This document shows, in pieces, positions 24,370 to 36,912 of a stretch of DNA of 64,000 nucleotides. A program made the translations under genes and the position numbers. Every line of letters begins with the position of its first letter. Within the stretch, counting starts at the first letter, position 1. The stretch is from Macrobrachium rosenbergii (lineage: Eukaryota > Arthropoda > Malacostraca > Decapoda > Palaemonidae), in NCBI RefSeq assembly GCF_040412425.1, contig NC_089777.1, forward strand, positions 36,470,037-36,534,036, given 5' to 3'. The notes under the pieces were generated by a model. It worked only from the letters and a program-made list of their open reading frames with translations. It did not search any database and was not told the origin of the DNA.

Positions 24370-26770
24370 TGGTATTACGTCATTATTTTCTCTTGTGCCT
24401 GTTGGCGCTTAAGTTCGGTATAACAAGGGTGCACTCCCTTTTAGTGGTATTACATCACCACTTTCACAGCAGTTTCTTGGTGTTTCAAGTGTGGCACATT
24501 TGGAGGATGCACTTTATTTGCGTAATAGGGTTATTTCACCGCTTTCTCAGCTACCTTGTGGCATTTCAGGCACACCACCACAAGACAGTGCATGTGGTAG
24601 CACCTTCCTTTGAAGTGAAAAGCTCTTGATACCAGCAAGGTTCTTTGGTCCAATGCTGAGGCAGAAACTTGTCCAAGTTGCTTTTCCAAGTGAATGAAAT
24701 TTTCTTTTGCTGAGCTTTCGCTTAGCAAGATTGCACACTCCATGCCAACTTCAGGAGTTTGTGGTGCCAATAAATTCTAAGACTTTAGAGAAGTTACTGG
24801 AGTTTCTGACTTCCTAGGATAAAGCCATCTTGAATGCTTCTAGGGAGATGTCACATGCTTTTATCCATTCTGTGCTTAAGAAAAGAGAGCAGCTGTGCTC
24901 TTATTTTACCTTAAAGGTATCACTTTCTCAAAAGCTGGCTGCTGTTTTTGATTTGCCTTATGGTTGCCTCCTTAATCCATCCCTTGATAAGACAGTTAGG
25001 GTGGATGTGTCTGCTCAAGAGAACCATAATATCTTGAAGCAGTCTTGGAAGTCAGCCATGAAGAGGCCTGTGCCTGCTCCTGGTCTGCCTCCCAAGACTC
25101 ATCCATCTGTTTCTCTGTCTTCTGCATCATTTTTGAGAGAACAATAATGTCTTGAAGCAGTCCTGGAAGTCAGCCATGAAGAGGCATGTGCCTGCTCCTG
25201 GTCTGCCTCCCAAGACTTATCCATCTGTTTCTTGGTCTTCTGCATCATTTGTGAAGCCCTTTAATGATTCCTCATTAGGATTCAGTAAGGGCAAGGCTCC
25301 TCGCTTCCCTAGGGAATATTGCCTCTTGCAGCCCTTAGGTCCTGTAGAAGATTATCTGCAGGTCTTTTAAAATGTTTGGCAAGATTTAGGGACAAACCCC
25401 TGGGTGATTGAAGTGCTCAGGGAGGGTTATGTCATCCCTTCTCTAGTTCCTCCTCCTGTCAGTATCCTCAATAGCTTTCCCTGCACATTTGCAGCATCAT
25501 GAGAAGTTCCTAGTCTTGTAAAAGGAAGTCATTTTCTGTTAGAGAAGGAAGTAATTGAACAAGTGTCTGTAGCGTATCCAAGTTTTTACAACCAACTCTT
25601 TCTGGTTCTGAACAAGATTTTGTGGCTTCGGCATTTTTCAGTGTAGTCATCCAGTACAATTTTTGCAGTAATTCAGCAGAATGACTGGATGATTTTAGTA
25701 GATAAGGACAGTTATAGCCATATCCAAATAAACCTTCATTCCCGAAAGTACCTTCATTTCACAATAGCAGGGGAAAGTATATCAATTTAAGGCACTTTGT
25801 TTCAGTCTCAGTACAGCATCTCAAGTGTTTACAAGGGTGTCAGTGCCTGTCAGGGTTGGTGTCACTTGGACGACTGGCTAGTTCTAGCCAATTCTTGTGA
25901 AGGGATTCTGAGGGCCAAGGACCTGTTCCTTTGAGTGGACAGGTCTTTGAAGATTCTCATCAATAGTTTGTCTGTTGCTCAAAAAGGATTAACTGCACCT
26001 TATCTCTACAGATAATGTTATGAAGTCTTATGCTTTGTATGATACACTGAGAATGTATCAGTTCCTGCCATTAGAGATATTATATTATTTTATGTTTGCC
26101 TCTGTGCTGTATCATGTTCAGTTAGACATCTTTGATAATCAAGATCTTAATGAGGTCTTCAGATCTTTTGAGATTGAAGCACCCTAATACCCATATCAAC
26201 CTCTGTCCTGGACTTTATATGTGGTATTTAAGTTTTTATCAGCAGATCATTTGAGCCCTTAAATAGTTTTTTGAAGCATTTAACCATGAAAACATCCTAT
26301 TTTTGGTAGCTCTAGTGATTGCTAAGAGGATGAGCGAGTTGCAAGTATTTTCATGAAATGTAGGATTTAGAAGTGAAGATTATTTTTTCTTTTTGCACCT
26401 CTCCATAATAAAGAATGATGTTAAGGCAATGCTTCTTCCAAGAGTCTTCAGAATTATGAGCTTGACTTCCCTGGTGGGTAATGAGGAAGAGGCCCTTTGA
26501 ATCCCATTAAGGGTGGTTCAGACTTACTGGACAGATAAAAAGTTAATCATTAGTTTTTTTGGAGTGAGGAGGCTTAACACTTCTGTGCTTAAAAATGCAA
26601 TATCCTTTTTCATTCACTATTTGGTTCAGTTAATTCATGGAAAGCTTAACCCGGATTTATAACTTTTGCTGAAGGTAAATTCATCATTTAATTTTTTTAC
26701 AAATTTGTCTCTGGAAGATGTACTTAACATGGCACAGTGGAGGTGTAATTCTGTTTTTGTTTCTAATTAC
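24370..26770 (+). pseudogene. Decayed DIRS-like element, second subfamily
   Basis: From about 24830 a Gag-like frame (MNASREMSHAFIHSVLKKRE) is readable. RT follows near 25680 (NDWMILVDKDSYSHIQINLH then SRKYLHFTIAGESIS), with the RT catalytic box HLDDWLVLANSCEG at 25863. Recombinase remnants: FLVALVIAKRMSELQVF near 26309 (the catalytic Arg is the R of KRMSEL) and SLEDVLNMAQWRCNSVFVSN then YLKG near 26720, holding the active-site Tyr region. The RT block differs clearly from that of the 39.7-47.4 kb DIRS element, so two subfamilies are present. Frames are broken many times; no inverted repeats found. Confidence 0.72.
25025..25250 (+). repeat. Tandem duplication of 118 bp inside the Gag-like frame
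   Basis: TTGAAGCAGTCTTGGAAGTC (25034) and TTGAAGCAGTCCTGGAAGTC (25152) begin two nearly identical copies. The period is not a multiple of three, so the duplication itself breaks the Gag-like frame. Its high identity shows it is recent relative to the rest of the element. Confidence 0.9.
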
Positions 26771-29700
26771 CTTAAAGGAGTGGAATTTCATTGGAAAGTT
26801 GTAAAACTGTAGTGAGTACAGTTTTTTCCTGAAGTGAACAAAAGAGCAACCTTGTAGTCTCTTTAGTTTTAAAGCCTGGTTTGAGTTGAAGGGGGCATGA
26901 AGGAACATCAGTTGTGTAGGAACATATTTTTGTATCAGTAGGTATTCTTTTAGTTTTGACTGTCATTTGTTGGAATGTTGGACCCAGGCACAGGGGTCTC
27001 AGTAACACTGCTTCTGCAGAGGCAGCTTCGTCCGTATGGCTGCTCTTACCTTGTCATTTACCAGAGAGCCTTACAACCTGAGAGGGATCCAACTTTTGGT
27101 TGCAGTACTATCTGGAAGGATCCCAGGTCAGATAAGAATGTTTTAGGTGTCCTGTAAGAAACTTAGTGCCGGTACATTTCTTTTAATCATAAATCATGGA
27201 ATGAAACAAAAGAAGTAAGGCATAGTCACTTAAGGAATAAAACTTACTGTAAGAAGTTTTTACATATTTGATTAACATTGATTTCCTATTTGGTAGTACA
27301 AAGGAAAGTGCAATTACACTTATTTTAACCATAGACCTTAGAATTTCAGAGTACATGGATACATAATGAAACAAAAATTTGCATAAAATATTTTTATATG
27401 TTCGATTTCCAGGAGTGTGGTTACTTATTCTGAATGTAACCAAACATTGCAGAATTGATGAGCATGAGACTTTGCACTTTTTAAGAAAATTACTTTGTAC
27501 ATGTAAATTTAATAATGTACTCCAAGTACATTATATTATGTAACCATACTGTACACTCTAGTTAAAGGTTTTAACACAGAAGAAGGAATAACTATACATA
27601 TTTTACTTCCAAAATTAAAACCACAAAAGATTGCATTGATATAATATGCATGTTCTCTGTGGGGTAGACAACAGACCCTAGATGAATGATAGAGTGCACA
27701 AACAGTGAGGCATGGTGGGTTGCTTAGCTGGAAACAAAGGACCCACTCACAGGTTTCAACAGGAAAGTGTCAGTCACGTACGTTTCACCATCTGATAACT
27801 CTAGCATACTAGACTATTGCATTAAGTATGAAATTTGGTCATTTGCTGCTTTAATTTCACTACCCTATAAATCTATCACTCTTATGAGACTACAGGTAAC
27901 AAATCACTAGTCTGGTAATGATTAATCCAGATCCTTTACTAATTTAGCTCTAATTCCAGCAAGCATAATTTAAAATTTCCCAGGTCAGTGCACCAATCTG
28001 CCACAACCATTTGGTGGAACTGTTTGCTGTGCAAACACTTATGGTGTCATTGGTGTATAAACTTCTGAAAAAACTTGAGATTGGTGTTTCTGTGAGAATC
28101 TTACATGATTTACACAACATTGGCTCTCTGACAATTATGACATAAAGAAACAGAAAGAAATACTTAGTTTCTTTGTTAACTGTGATTGAAAGATATGTGT
28201 GTAAAATGAAAACAACGAAAGATGGAAAAAGTTCCGATGAAGTGGTTTAAGCTACATTCAGGCGTATAGAGAGAGATGTGTGCATATTCTTGATAGCAGT
28301 CGACAACAAGATCAAATGACTGAAAACAGTGGAAATATAGAAGTCGACAGCAAGATCAAATGACTGAAAACAGTGGAAATAAAGGAAAAAGAAAACTCAC
28401 TAATGTGGGTTAAAGTGCATCAGTAAAAATACAATAAAGTCTGCTAAAAAGGAACTGTTAGTTGTTGGTTGGTAAATGGACTTGAAATCAGTAAAAGGAT
28501 ATTGCAGTATAAATGAGAGAGAGAGAGTAATGGTAAACAGGCAGCTCAGCTTAAGAAAAACAATGGAAATAACAAAAATAACTCTTTGTTGCTAGTTGTT
28601 AAAAAGCACCAGAAATCAGTAAAAAATACATTAGCTCTTTTAAAAGCATTTCTCCTGACTTTCAGCTAATTTACCAAAAATGTGGCTGCAGTATAACTGA
28701 GAGAGAGAGAGAGAGAGAGAGAATGACTGGCTGTTTCATAAGTGTAGCATTACTAGCAAAAAGTGGAAGTTGTACGATATGCAAGGTATGTAAACTTTAT
28801 TTCATCCATTTCATTAAAACTTAAATGGGAATTAGCTCATTTCAACTTACTGCCCAGTGATCCAGCAAAATCACTAATCCAGCAGCCTACTACTTCCAGT
28901 TAGTGAGAAACAACCTGTATTCTGTTAAGTACAAAATATTTTTATTTTTACTAGACTTGGATACATCCAGTAAGTTGAGGTCCATTGAGTTGAGGTGCTG
29001 CAGCTTTATAATGATAACAAAATCATACTCAAGCATAAAAACTAACTTTAAATAGACATATCAAAGGGAAATATCACTGTGTAGACAGTCAGCGAGAGGT
29101 TACTATACTGTGGTGCTACACGGAAAAATATACAGGTACACATTTCATTTCATGTACAGTAATAGAGAATACTGTCATTATTGAAAAAAGATATCCACAA
29201 TAGATTTTGTTAAAATACAGTTTAAAAACATAGCTTTTTAGAGCTTCCCCTGTTCCCACTATCAATCACTGATACTGGTAAAGAGCAATGAACAAACTCT
29301 TGGAAGTTTTGTTACAGATTTTTAGATATTTTCACAAATTCCTATTTATTTCATTTTCTATGCATTACTTATTACAGTACTATTAATAGTATATTATTAT
29401 TATTATTGTTATTTAACCACTTCAGTTACAAAATAGTGAAAAGAGCAGATTTATCATTTTGACCTATGTTTTTTCTCTTTACTTTGTATAAGATAAAAAA
29501 CCATGGTGTTATAAATATGTCATTCCCACTTTTTAATGTAGTTTTGTAATCTTCCCAACATGGTTATGCCAATAGTTTTCCACATACTGTACTATATAAA
29601 TTTAACTGAAGCTTAAATTGATTAACAAATCTGATAAGGAGGATTTGGATTACTTTACTAAATTTTGAAACTGTTCCAGTTCTTTAATCTTAGAATGATG

Positions 29701-29952
29701 GAGAGGCATTTAATTTTTTTTTTTTTTTTTAGTTTTTTAACATTAAATGCGTCAGTTTTAAAGCTTCATTTATGTGAAAAGTACAGAAACCCTCGATAAT
29801 TAAACAATTTGTGCATGCTGCCAATAAAATTTTTGAAGAAATAAGTATCAAATAATTAGAATTTAAAAAATAACAGAGCAGTAGCCGTCAGAGTGCTTAT
29901 AAAGAAATGAAATCATGTTGTATTACATTTCTGAACATATTACAACGTAATA
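26771..29952. other. Anonymous AT-rich sequence
   Basis: Contains a roughly 40-bp tandem duplication near 28299-28385 (AAGATCAAATGACTGAAAAC twice) and (GA)n tracts near 28508 and 28700. No gene recognised. The open frame at 27183-27443 (minus) has no domain. Confidence 0.5.
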
Positions 29953-30289
29953 CAGTAAACCCCCCCGTATTCGCGGGGGATATGTACCGCACCTTCCGCA
30001 AATAGCTAAAATCCACGAATACTTAAAACCCGTGTAAAAACACTGAGAACTGCCTATTTTGATAGTTTAAACACAAGAAAACCCTCTAAAAATGCTTATA
30101 CCTGAGCATTTTAATAGTTTTATCACAAAGAGTGCATTTAGTCATGAAAATGATATGAAAATACAGTAATTAGTGAATATTTCTCAGTGAAAAATACTGC
30201 GAATGGGCGAATTTTCCATGAATAATGGGTAGATACGTTCCACAGGGAAATCTGCGAATCGTGAGAATGCGAGTACAGGGGTTTTACTA
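29953..30289. mobile_element. MITE with CAGTAAACCCC ends, TA target duplication
   Basis: TA then CAGTAAACCCCCCCGTATTC at 29953, closed by GAGTACAGGGGTTTTACTA then TA at 30290. The interior has the AAATAGCTAAAATCCACGAA motif shared with 2238-2454. The ends and TA duplication suggest a Tigger-derived, non-autonomous family. Confidence 0.8.
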
Positions 30290-30931
30290 TACAAGTAAAG
30301 CATTCAGTGTCAAAATGACACCATAACCAGCATTATACCATAAAAAATAACAGTTGTATACAACGAGCAATAAAAGAACAATATAGGTATGCCCATAATC
30401 AGTCAAAGTGTTATTTACTGCATATGAGTTTTGGGTACCCCCTCCTGTTAAAGTCTCAAAGGGTTAAGATATTTTTTCTTAGACTGGAAGTTTTAAGTCC
30501 TATATCTCATTATTTAAGAGTGCTGGCTTCTTGAAAATATTTGAGGTTTTACATTGCTCTTTTACTTTGGTGTCTTACAAAGTGGGTAGTTGATTCAGAT
30601 TTATTCAGCACAAAATGAAGTGCAAGTTGTGAAGTAATATAAATGATGATGAAGAAGAAAGTTTTATTAACAGAATCCCGAGCATATTCTCATCTTGATG
30701 TTTTTTATATTTTGGAGGTAAAGTTTTTGTAACTCATGATTCTAATAATCCAATATTTAAGGTTTTTATTTAACACATGGAAGGCATATTTCAGCATTTG
30801 GTTGAATAGAGGGTAAAAATCCTTTTTGATGTGTTGGAAGGTAAAGGTTAGGTCATGTTTTTTCTTTGTATAGCTGTGCTGTAGTTGATAGGAGGATGGC
30901 AAATAATGAACTTTTGGTATAATCATAACTG

Positions 30932-31147
30932 GATTTTCGGCACCGATATGCACTGATCTCCAGTTATCAGCGCTGATCTCCAGTTATCGACGCTGATCCC
31001 CGGTTATCGGCGCTGATCCCAGGTTATTGGCGCCGATAACCAGATCTCAGCACCGATAACCAGGGTCAGCGCTATTATTGCCGATTTTCAGTTATCGTCA
31101 TGCTGTTGGGAACAGAACCCCCGCTGATAACCAGGGACTGCCTGTAT
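30932..31147. mobile_element. CAGTCCC-family MITE carrying a 20-bp minisatellite
   Basis: Four 20-bp units (CGCTGATCTCCAGTTATCGA type) lie exactly at 30951-31030, then two units of the opposite sense (GCACCGATAACCAGG type). The element closes with GATAACCAGGGACTGCCTG then TA near 31144. Other copies of the family lack this array. Confidence 0.75.
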
Positions 31148-33322
31148 TATGGAAAGGTGTTAACATGTGTTAGGTTATTGAGGCCTTTGGTGCACATTTT
31201 ACTTTGCCTGTTATAGTTTCCTTTATTCAAAAGTCCCTTGGCAGTGATTTGTCATTTTGTCTTAATAATTTTGAGTAAGAACATTCCAGTGTGGTGAGGA
31301 ACTGACAAGAGCGAGGTATGTCAAGGAGAATATTGCATTGAGTGTTTGGTTGTCCCATGTTTGATATAAGTTTGATTTTTGAACTTTGTAACCAAATAAA
31401 TACTGTGGAAGTTAGTTATCAATTTTATATAATGTTATCTTAAGAAATTAGATCTTTCAGCATCAAAACTTGAGATTAATGGACATCTTTTTGATAATAA
31501 ATGACAGTATGTGTGAATTCTCTTTACTGTTGCAAATGCAGTAGTGTCAATTTGCTCAGGAAATACCATTTTGTATTGTACAAGTCATACTTGGTGATGA
31601 TGTGACTAAATGAAATTTTTAGATATCTTCCATATGTTGAGAAGTCATTTTCCAAGTTGAATATCTTCCTAATTCATAATTTCATATACTTTCCTTAAAA
31701 TTGAATTAACTTGTTTACATTGGTTTGAAAGGCTGGAGATATTGTCCAAAGGTTTCATATGTCCTGCAAGGGAAAGGAAATATTTGCTAGCATAGTTTGT
31801 TATTCAGACAAGCAGGTCTTCAGAAATGGGTATATTGTGCTGGACATTGGAAGTGTGAAAAGATGTATTGAAAAATTTAATATGACTAAGTAGTCATGTT
31901 GCAGGACAAGGTAGTGTACAGTATTTTGAGGAAGTTGCATTTGTAAACCTGCCAACAATTGTTGAGCAAGTGACCTGTTCAGAATTTTCAAATTTATTTC
32001 TTTTTATGAATTAGGAGCAATTAGATTCATGGAGTAGTACTACTTGAAAAGACTGTATTATGCTTCAGGCAGTGAGTAACATTAATTAAACAGTTCATGA
32101 TGCTTTTGACTGTTCATTAAATCATAATTATGTATAGTAGTTTAACCAGATTAATGGTTGGAGCATCTAGACTTTAATAGGGCTGGCCCATAAAATTTGT
32201 ACTTGAAGGGAGAACAGAAATTTATGGCAGGAAAGTCTGAAAGTATTTGGAAAAGTATATTGGAAAAGAGCACAGGTAAGAGAAGAACTGTACAAAACGA
32301 GAACAGTGTACAAATTTCTGTACAATATACTTAACTTGAGGAAGTAACAGCAACTGGGACTTGTAAAACAGTTTCAGTCATAGGATAATACTGAGCCAAA
32401 TGACTGCCAGATCAGTCATGGGTTCGACAGATAGGGAAAGCATCAAAGTCTCACTGATTTTGACATTTACATGGGAAAAATCTGCCCCAAGTCATCTACA
32501 AGTATCCCATAAGATATTGCAAGTTGTTCTGCAGATTCTTTGAGTGGAGAACATAAAATCTGTGAATTTTTGAAGTGATCAAAGTAATGTTCTTTGCCAG
32601 TCCTGAAAATAAGTGAAAGCCTTGACATGTCTGTGAGATTTTGGTTCTATGTTAGCCTCTGAATACTGTATGTGAAATCAGTAGTTACAATTAAAACCTG
32701 AAATACAAAGAAAAACTTTTAAAAGTGGTTTACTCTGAGTCTGAATGACCATTTATTTCATCACTACCCCATTATTAATATGCATGCTTCCATTCACATC
32801 CACATCCACAAATTTTCCAAGGATCACCAATCTTTTGTCTGCCAGGTAGAAGGAAAAGTTAATTGCATTTTGCATGCATCCTTTGGACCTATAACATCAC
32901 TTTTCATGTACCTGAAGTATTGTTAATAGCTCATGTATAATTTTTCAGGTGTTTTCTTCTAGGTGACTTTTCCAGCAATTATGAACAATTTATTTTCCAT
33001 ACTTTCTCATTAAGTGTTTTGCATAAGCAATTAAATATTTGTTTGTTCCTATGGAAGTATAAGCCAGCATATTTTATATAAGAGTATCCTTCACATGAGT
33101 TGGATCAGTCCTTGAACTTGGTAGGAAGGTAGTTGTATCATGTTTAAGGGGAGTAAGTGGGAGAATACCCCTCACACATGTTGACACAAGCTACTTTTTC
33201 ATTAGCGACTGTACGATACAATTAGGGCTTAAATTCAATATTTAGATTGACAGAGACTTTTGGAATATATAGAAGTGGTCTGTGTTACCTTCATCCAGAA
33301 AGTCTACAAAAATCCCATGATG
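31148..33322. other. Anonymous sequence
   Basis: AT-rich, without recognisable genes or repeats on reading. The open frame at 31800-31991 (minus) is featureless. Confidence 0.5.
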
Positions 33323-36300
33323 AGGTTTTGAGTTACATTCACAAATGGCAGCCTGTATGGATTCTTTTATTTTTCTCATTTATTGCTTCTAAAGAGTGAA
33401 AAAATCAGTTTGACAAGTGAAATATTCATAATTTCTGTGTTATATTGTAGTTGTAGAAGCTATTTACATAAATTTCTTCAGTAGTAAATGCATTAGTGTG
33501 AAATTATGGGCCTTTATTTTAAAATAAGTCTTTAATTGGTACTTGATAGGAATGTTCCCATTCCTGCTATGGGAAAAGTAAACTTGTATATAAAGATTTT
33601 TACCTAAATAAATCATCTGCAAAATTTCCTTGTCTTTCAAATGAAACCAAAACAACTTCTCTAGGACAGACCAGTGCAAGGTTATATTTGTTTGAAAATA
33701 TATCAGTTTCAATAGGTGCCATAAGTATTTAGCTAGTTTCCATCTATGTGTACACCTACACCCTGCAAGTAAAGGTATAAATCTTATTATAATCAGTTGA
33801 AAATAAAATCCAGCTTTAATAACCACAATTACCATAGAAAGAGTATAGTGAACTGAACATATTGGTAAATATGTGCAATACCACTAAACCTCGTCATGTG
33901 AAGAAACTGAATAAGAATTTGTTTAGATTAATTTCAACTTATTAGGCAGACTCATAGAAAATATACAAACAAAAATAACTTCAACTTGATGAAACACCCT
34001 TTGTGACACAAGGAATTATGCATCAGTTACATTGCAACAAAAATGTGAATCATTCTTGATTGTTTCCCTTAAATTATATCCTTTTCTTTATCTGTAACAA
34101 TTGAGAGTAGTCATCATTTTCAGTTTTGCTTTGTTCCTGTACAAATCCAATTATATCTCCATCCTCTTCAAATGATCAGTCATTGCACCCATAATCTGCA
34201 CAATACCCACATGTGTACAGAGAAGTCCACATCTCCAGCATTTTCAGTTCAGTTCACAACTTGTTTTATAAGTACATGTTATGAAAAGTAAGGAAGATGG
34301 TAAAGTCATTGGGGTGTAGAGTAATCCCTAGCCACTATTGCACTTGATGGAATGTGAGATTAGAATGTTGCATGCTGCTGCTGATTGTAAGGGAAGTGTA
34401 ACGATAGCAAATTTGGCACGTATAGGCTGTTTATCAGGACTACCATCTGGCTTTTCCTCATAAATGACTAAAGAAATGCATCTTCAGGAGCAGAGATATC
34501 TCCATCTTCTGATGTAGTGTAGGATCTTGTAATTTTATATAAGGAACCTTTTTCCCCTTGTGATACAGAGCAGATGTTAGTGCATGCAGGAAAAGCAAGC
34601 TGCCAGTCATGTCGTTCATTTCGCTTTGATTTCTCCTGCTGCTGAATATTTTATCTGGTTGTGCCTTGTGTACAGGGATCATCATTTTGATATAAGCCTG
34701 AGGTTTGGTAAGAGCAATTATGAGAACAAGATCAGTGCCTTCCCCTGAAAGAACTGATTCCTGTCCTAAGCCATATAAGTTGATGTTGTTACTATCAGAT
34801 TGTTAGCTTGTGCCCTTTGCCTGTTGAACCTTACAGATTCCAGATGTGTGGAGAGGCATTTGATCAATCCCACCTTCAGTATCAGTTCTTTCAGTCCTGG
34901 GAAGGTGTATGTACATGAGCTAGATCTGTCAGTGTCACACACTTGATGCCTTACATTGCATGGAATGTAACATAGCCACCTAAACTTGCAACCCAGTCAG
35001 CATTGTTGCTTGTTTATAAACTGGATATATGACTGTGAATCAGCTTCATACAGCAATGCTTTTCTATATGGGAAACAGAATCCTAGGTTAGAAACCATGT
35101 CAGTTTGTATTCTTGGACAAGAGCAGCAATGACAGCATGTTCATACTGATTGACTTTCTTTGTACTGTGTGTGACTATCATTGTCTTTCAGTTTCAAGAT
35201 TCCATAAATTAACATACAAAAAGAATTTGGAACAACTTCAGTTTCCAGAAATTACTTGCTCAGCTGAAGGGAAGGCCTAACAATCAAAAGCTAGCAAATG
35301 GGTGTCATTTTGAATGATCAAAGCTTGTTTCTATCCTCCTTGTAACATCTGCAACAGGGTCACTTTTTCAGTGAAACATACCACTCCACTCCTACATATC
35401 AACTAATGTTATTTGATTTCGATAATGGTTCTTGTACTTCTTGAAGAACTGCTTTTTGTAATTAGCACCATGGGTTTCATAACTACTTATAATTGATATT
35501 AACTCATTAGCTGAATATTGACATCCATCATTTTCTTCCAAATACTCGCACAGTTTTATAAATGCCATTGAATTTTCCTCATCTACTTTTCATCCCTGGA
35601 GTGGAGTTTTCCTGACTTTGCACAGTCTGGCCTTAAGAACTATTTGTAGCATGTGTGGTGGTACCATCCCTCAGCTGCAACAAGATCAGTGACTTTGGAC
35701 ACTCAGAGAAGAATCTCTTTCCCCTAGTCATCATATTGTTAAGCATTTTTGTGAATGTTATCAACAAATTCTAGTGTTTCAATGACTATACTCATGAGAG
35801 GTTTTTTTCCTAATTTTTCTCATATCTGTAGAAACTTCTCCCAAAATATTCTCTGGGATGTAAAATCAAACTCCTGATTTCATGTAGCATGTGAACTTTT
35901 CTAGGTGTGGACTTCAAGCAACATATGTAGTCTTTTCTACACTTCACATAGACAACCAAGAAGCTCTTCTTTTTCCAGTAATTCTTTACTAGTGTTATTC
36001 AAACCTCCAATGACATGCACAGTTTCACCTAAAATTTTGATTTGTCGTCCATTTCAGTGCATTTTCAGTAGCTGAATTTGCTGTGTTTAATTCTGCCTGA
36101 AAGAAAGAAGGAAACATTAATGATCATATAGTGCTGAATAACATACATATGTATTTACAGATGTGACACAAATATGCAAAAAACTATGCTTGCAGATATC
36201 CATATATTCAAATTAGGAAAACTTGGTACTGTACTGGTATGTCCTAGATAGGTCATTTTGGTTTCATTTGAAAGATAAGAAATTTCTTCAGTTGATTTAT

Positions 36301-36580
36301 TTAGGTCAAAATTTTGATAGACAAGTTAGTTTTCCCATATCAGGGGATGGGAATATTCCTATCAAGTGCCAGTAAAAATTTTTATAAATAAAAGCCCATA
36401 ATTCATGCTGATATACTTACTACTGAAGAAATTTATGTAAATAGCTTCTACAACTACCATTTGGTGAAAATGGTACATATTGCATTTACCAAATAGATTT
36501 TTTTTACCTTTAGAAGCAATAAATGTGAAAAATTAAAAAATCCATAATTGCTGCCAACTTGTTGCTAAACTCCACAAGTA
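33323..36580 (-). mobile_element. Unclassified large element with about 350-bp terminal inverted repeats
   Basis: The left arm (about 33323-33690) and the right arm (about 36245-36580) are reverse complements at roughly 80 percent by eye. GTAGTTGTAGAAGCTATTTA at 33446 is matched by its complement near 36460, and CTTTCAAATGAAACCAAA near 33635 by its complement near 36260. Between the arms is about 2.5 kb with decayed minus-strand coding (see 34420-36060). Long arms plus an internal ORF point to a DNA transposon. The class is not identified; a chance inverted duplication is the alternative. Confidence 0.6.
34420..36060 (-). pseudogene. Decayed ORF of the long-arm element, unnamed family
   Basis: Minus-strand reading, with many stops and frame changes, shows IVIETLEFVDNIHKNA (about 35785), KVTDLVAAEGWYHHTCYK (about 35690), then NSMAFIKLCEYLEENDG and SANELISIISSYETHGANYK (about 35590-35450), and EWSGMFH then KSDPVADVTRRI (about 35385). 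The DLVAAEG.YH..CY block, followed by a charged helical stretch, recalls uncharacterised proteins encoded by repeats in cnidarians and arthropods; I cannot name a superfamily. No catalytic triad was recognised. It is oriented so that the start lies near the right arm. Confidence 0.5.
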
Positions 36581-36589
36581 AAAAAAAAA

Positions 36590-36912
36590 CTTTGGCGCAA
36601 TCAAGTTTTCTGTCCAGTGGTAGCCTCAGCCACGGCCCGTAAACCTCTTAACCGCAGCCCTTGAAACTCAGCCACAGTCCGGTGGTGGCTGGTGGCCTTT
36701 GTTGTTGGTACCTATAGTGCTGCCAGAAGCATGATTATGGCTTAACTTTAACCTTAAATAAAATAAAAACTACTTAGGCTAGAGGGCTGCAATTTGTTAT
36801 GTTTGATGATCAACATACCAATTTGCAGCCCTCTAGCTTCAGTAGTTTTTAAGATCTGAGGGCAAATTGACAGACCAAGCTGACACAATAGTTTTCTTTT
36901 ACAGAAAACTAA
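36590..36912. mobile_element. MITE with AGTTTTCTGT / ACAGAAAACT ends, second copy
   Basis: Ends at 36604 and 36910. It matches 12351-12754 through the AGCCACGG.CCG, TACCTATAG.GCTGCCAGAAG and AACATACCAATTTGCAG blocks, and is about 100 bp shorter. The shared sequence extends left to TTTGGCGCA. It sits directly against the long-arm element. Confidence 0.8.
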
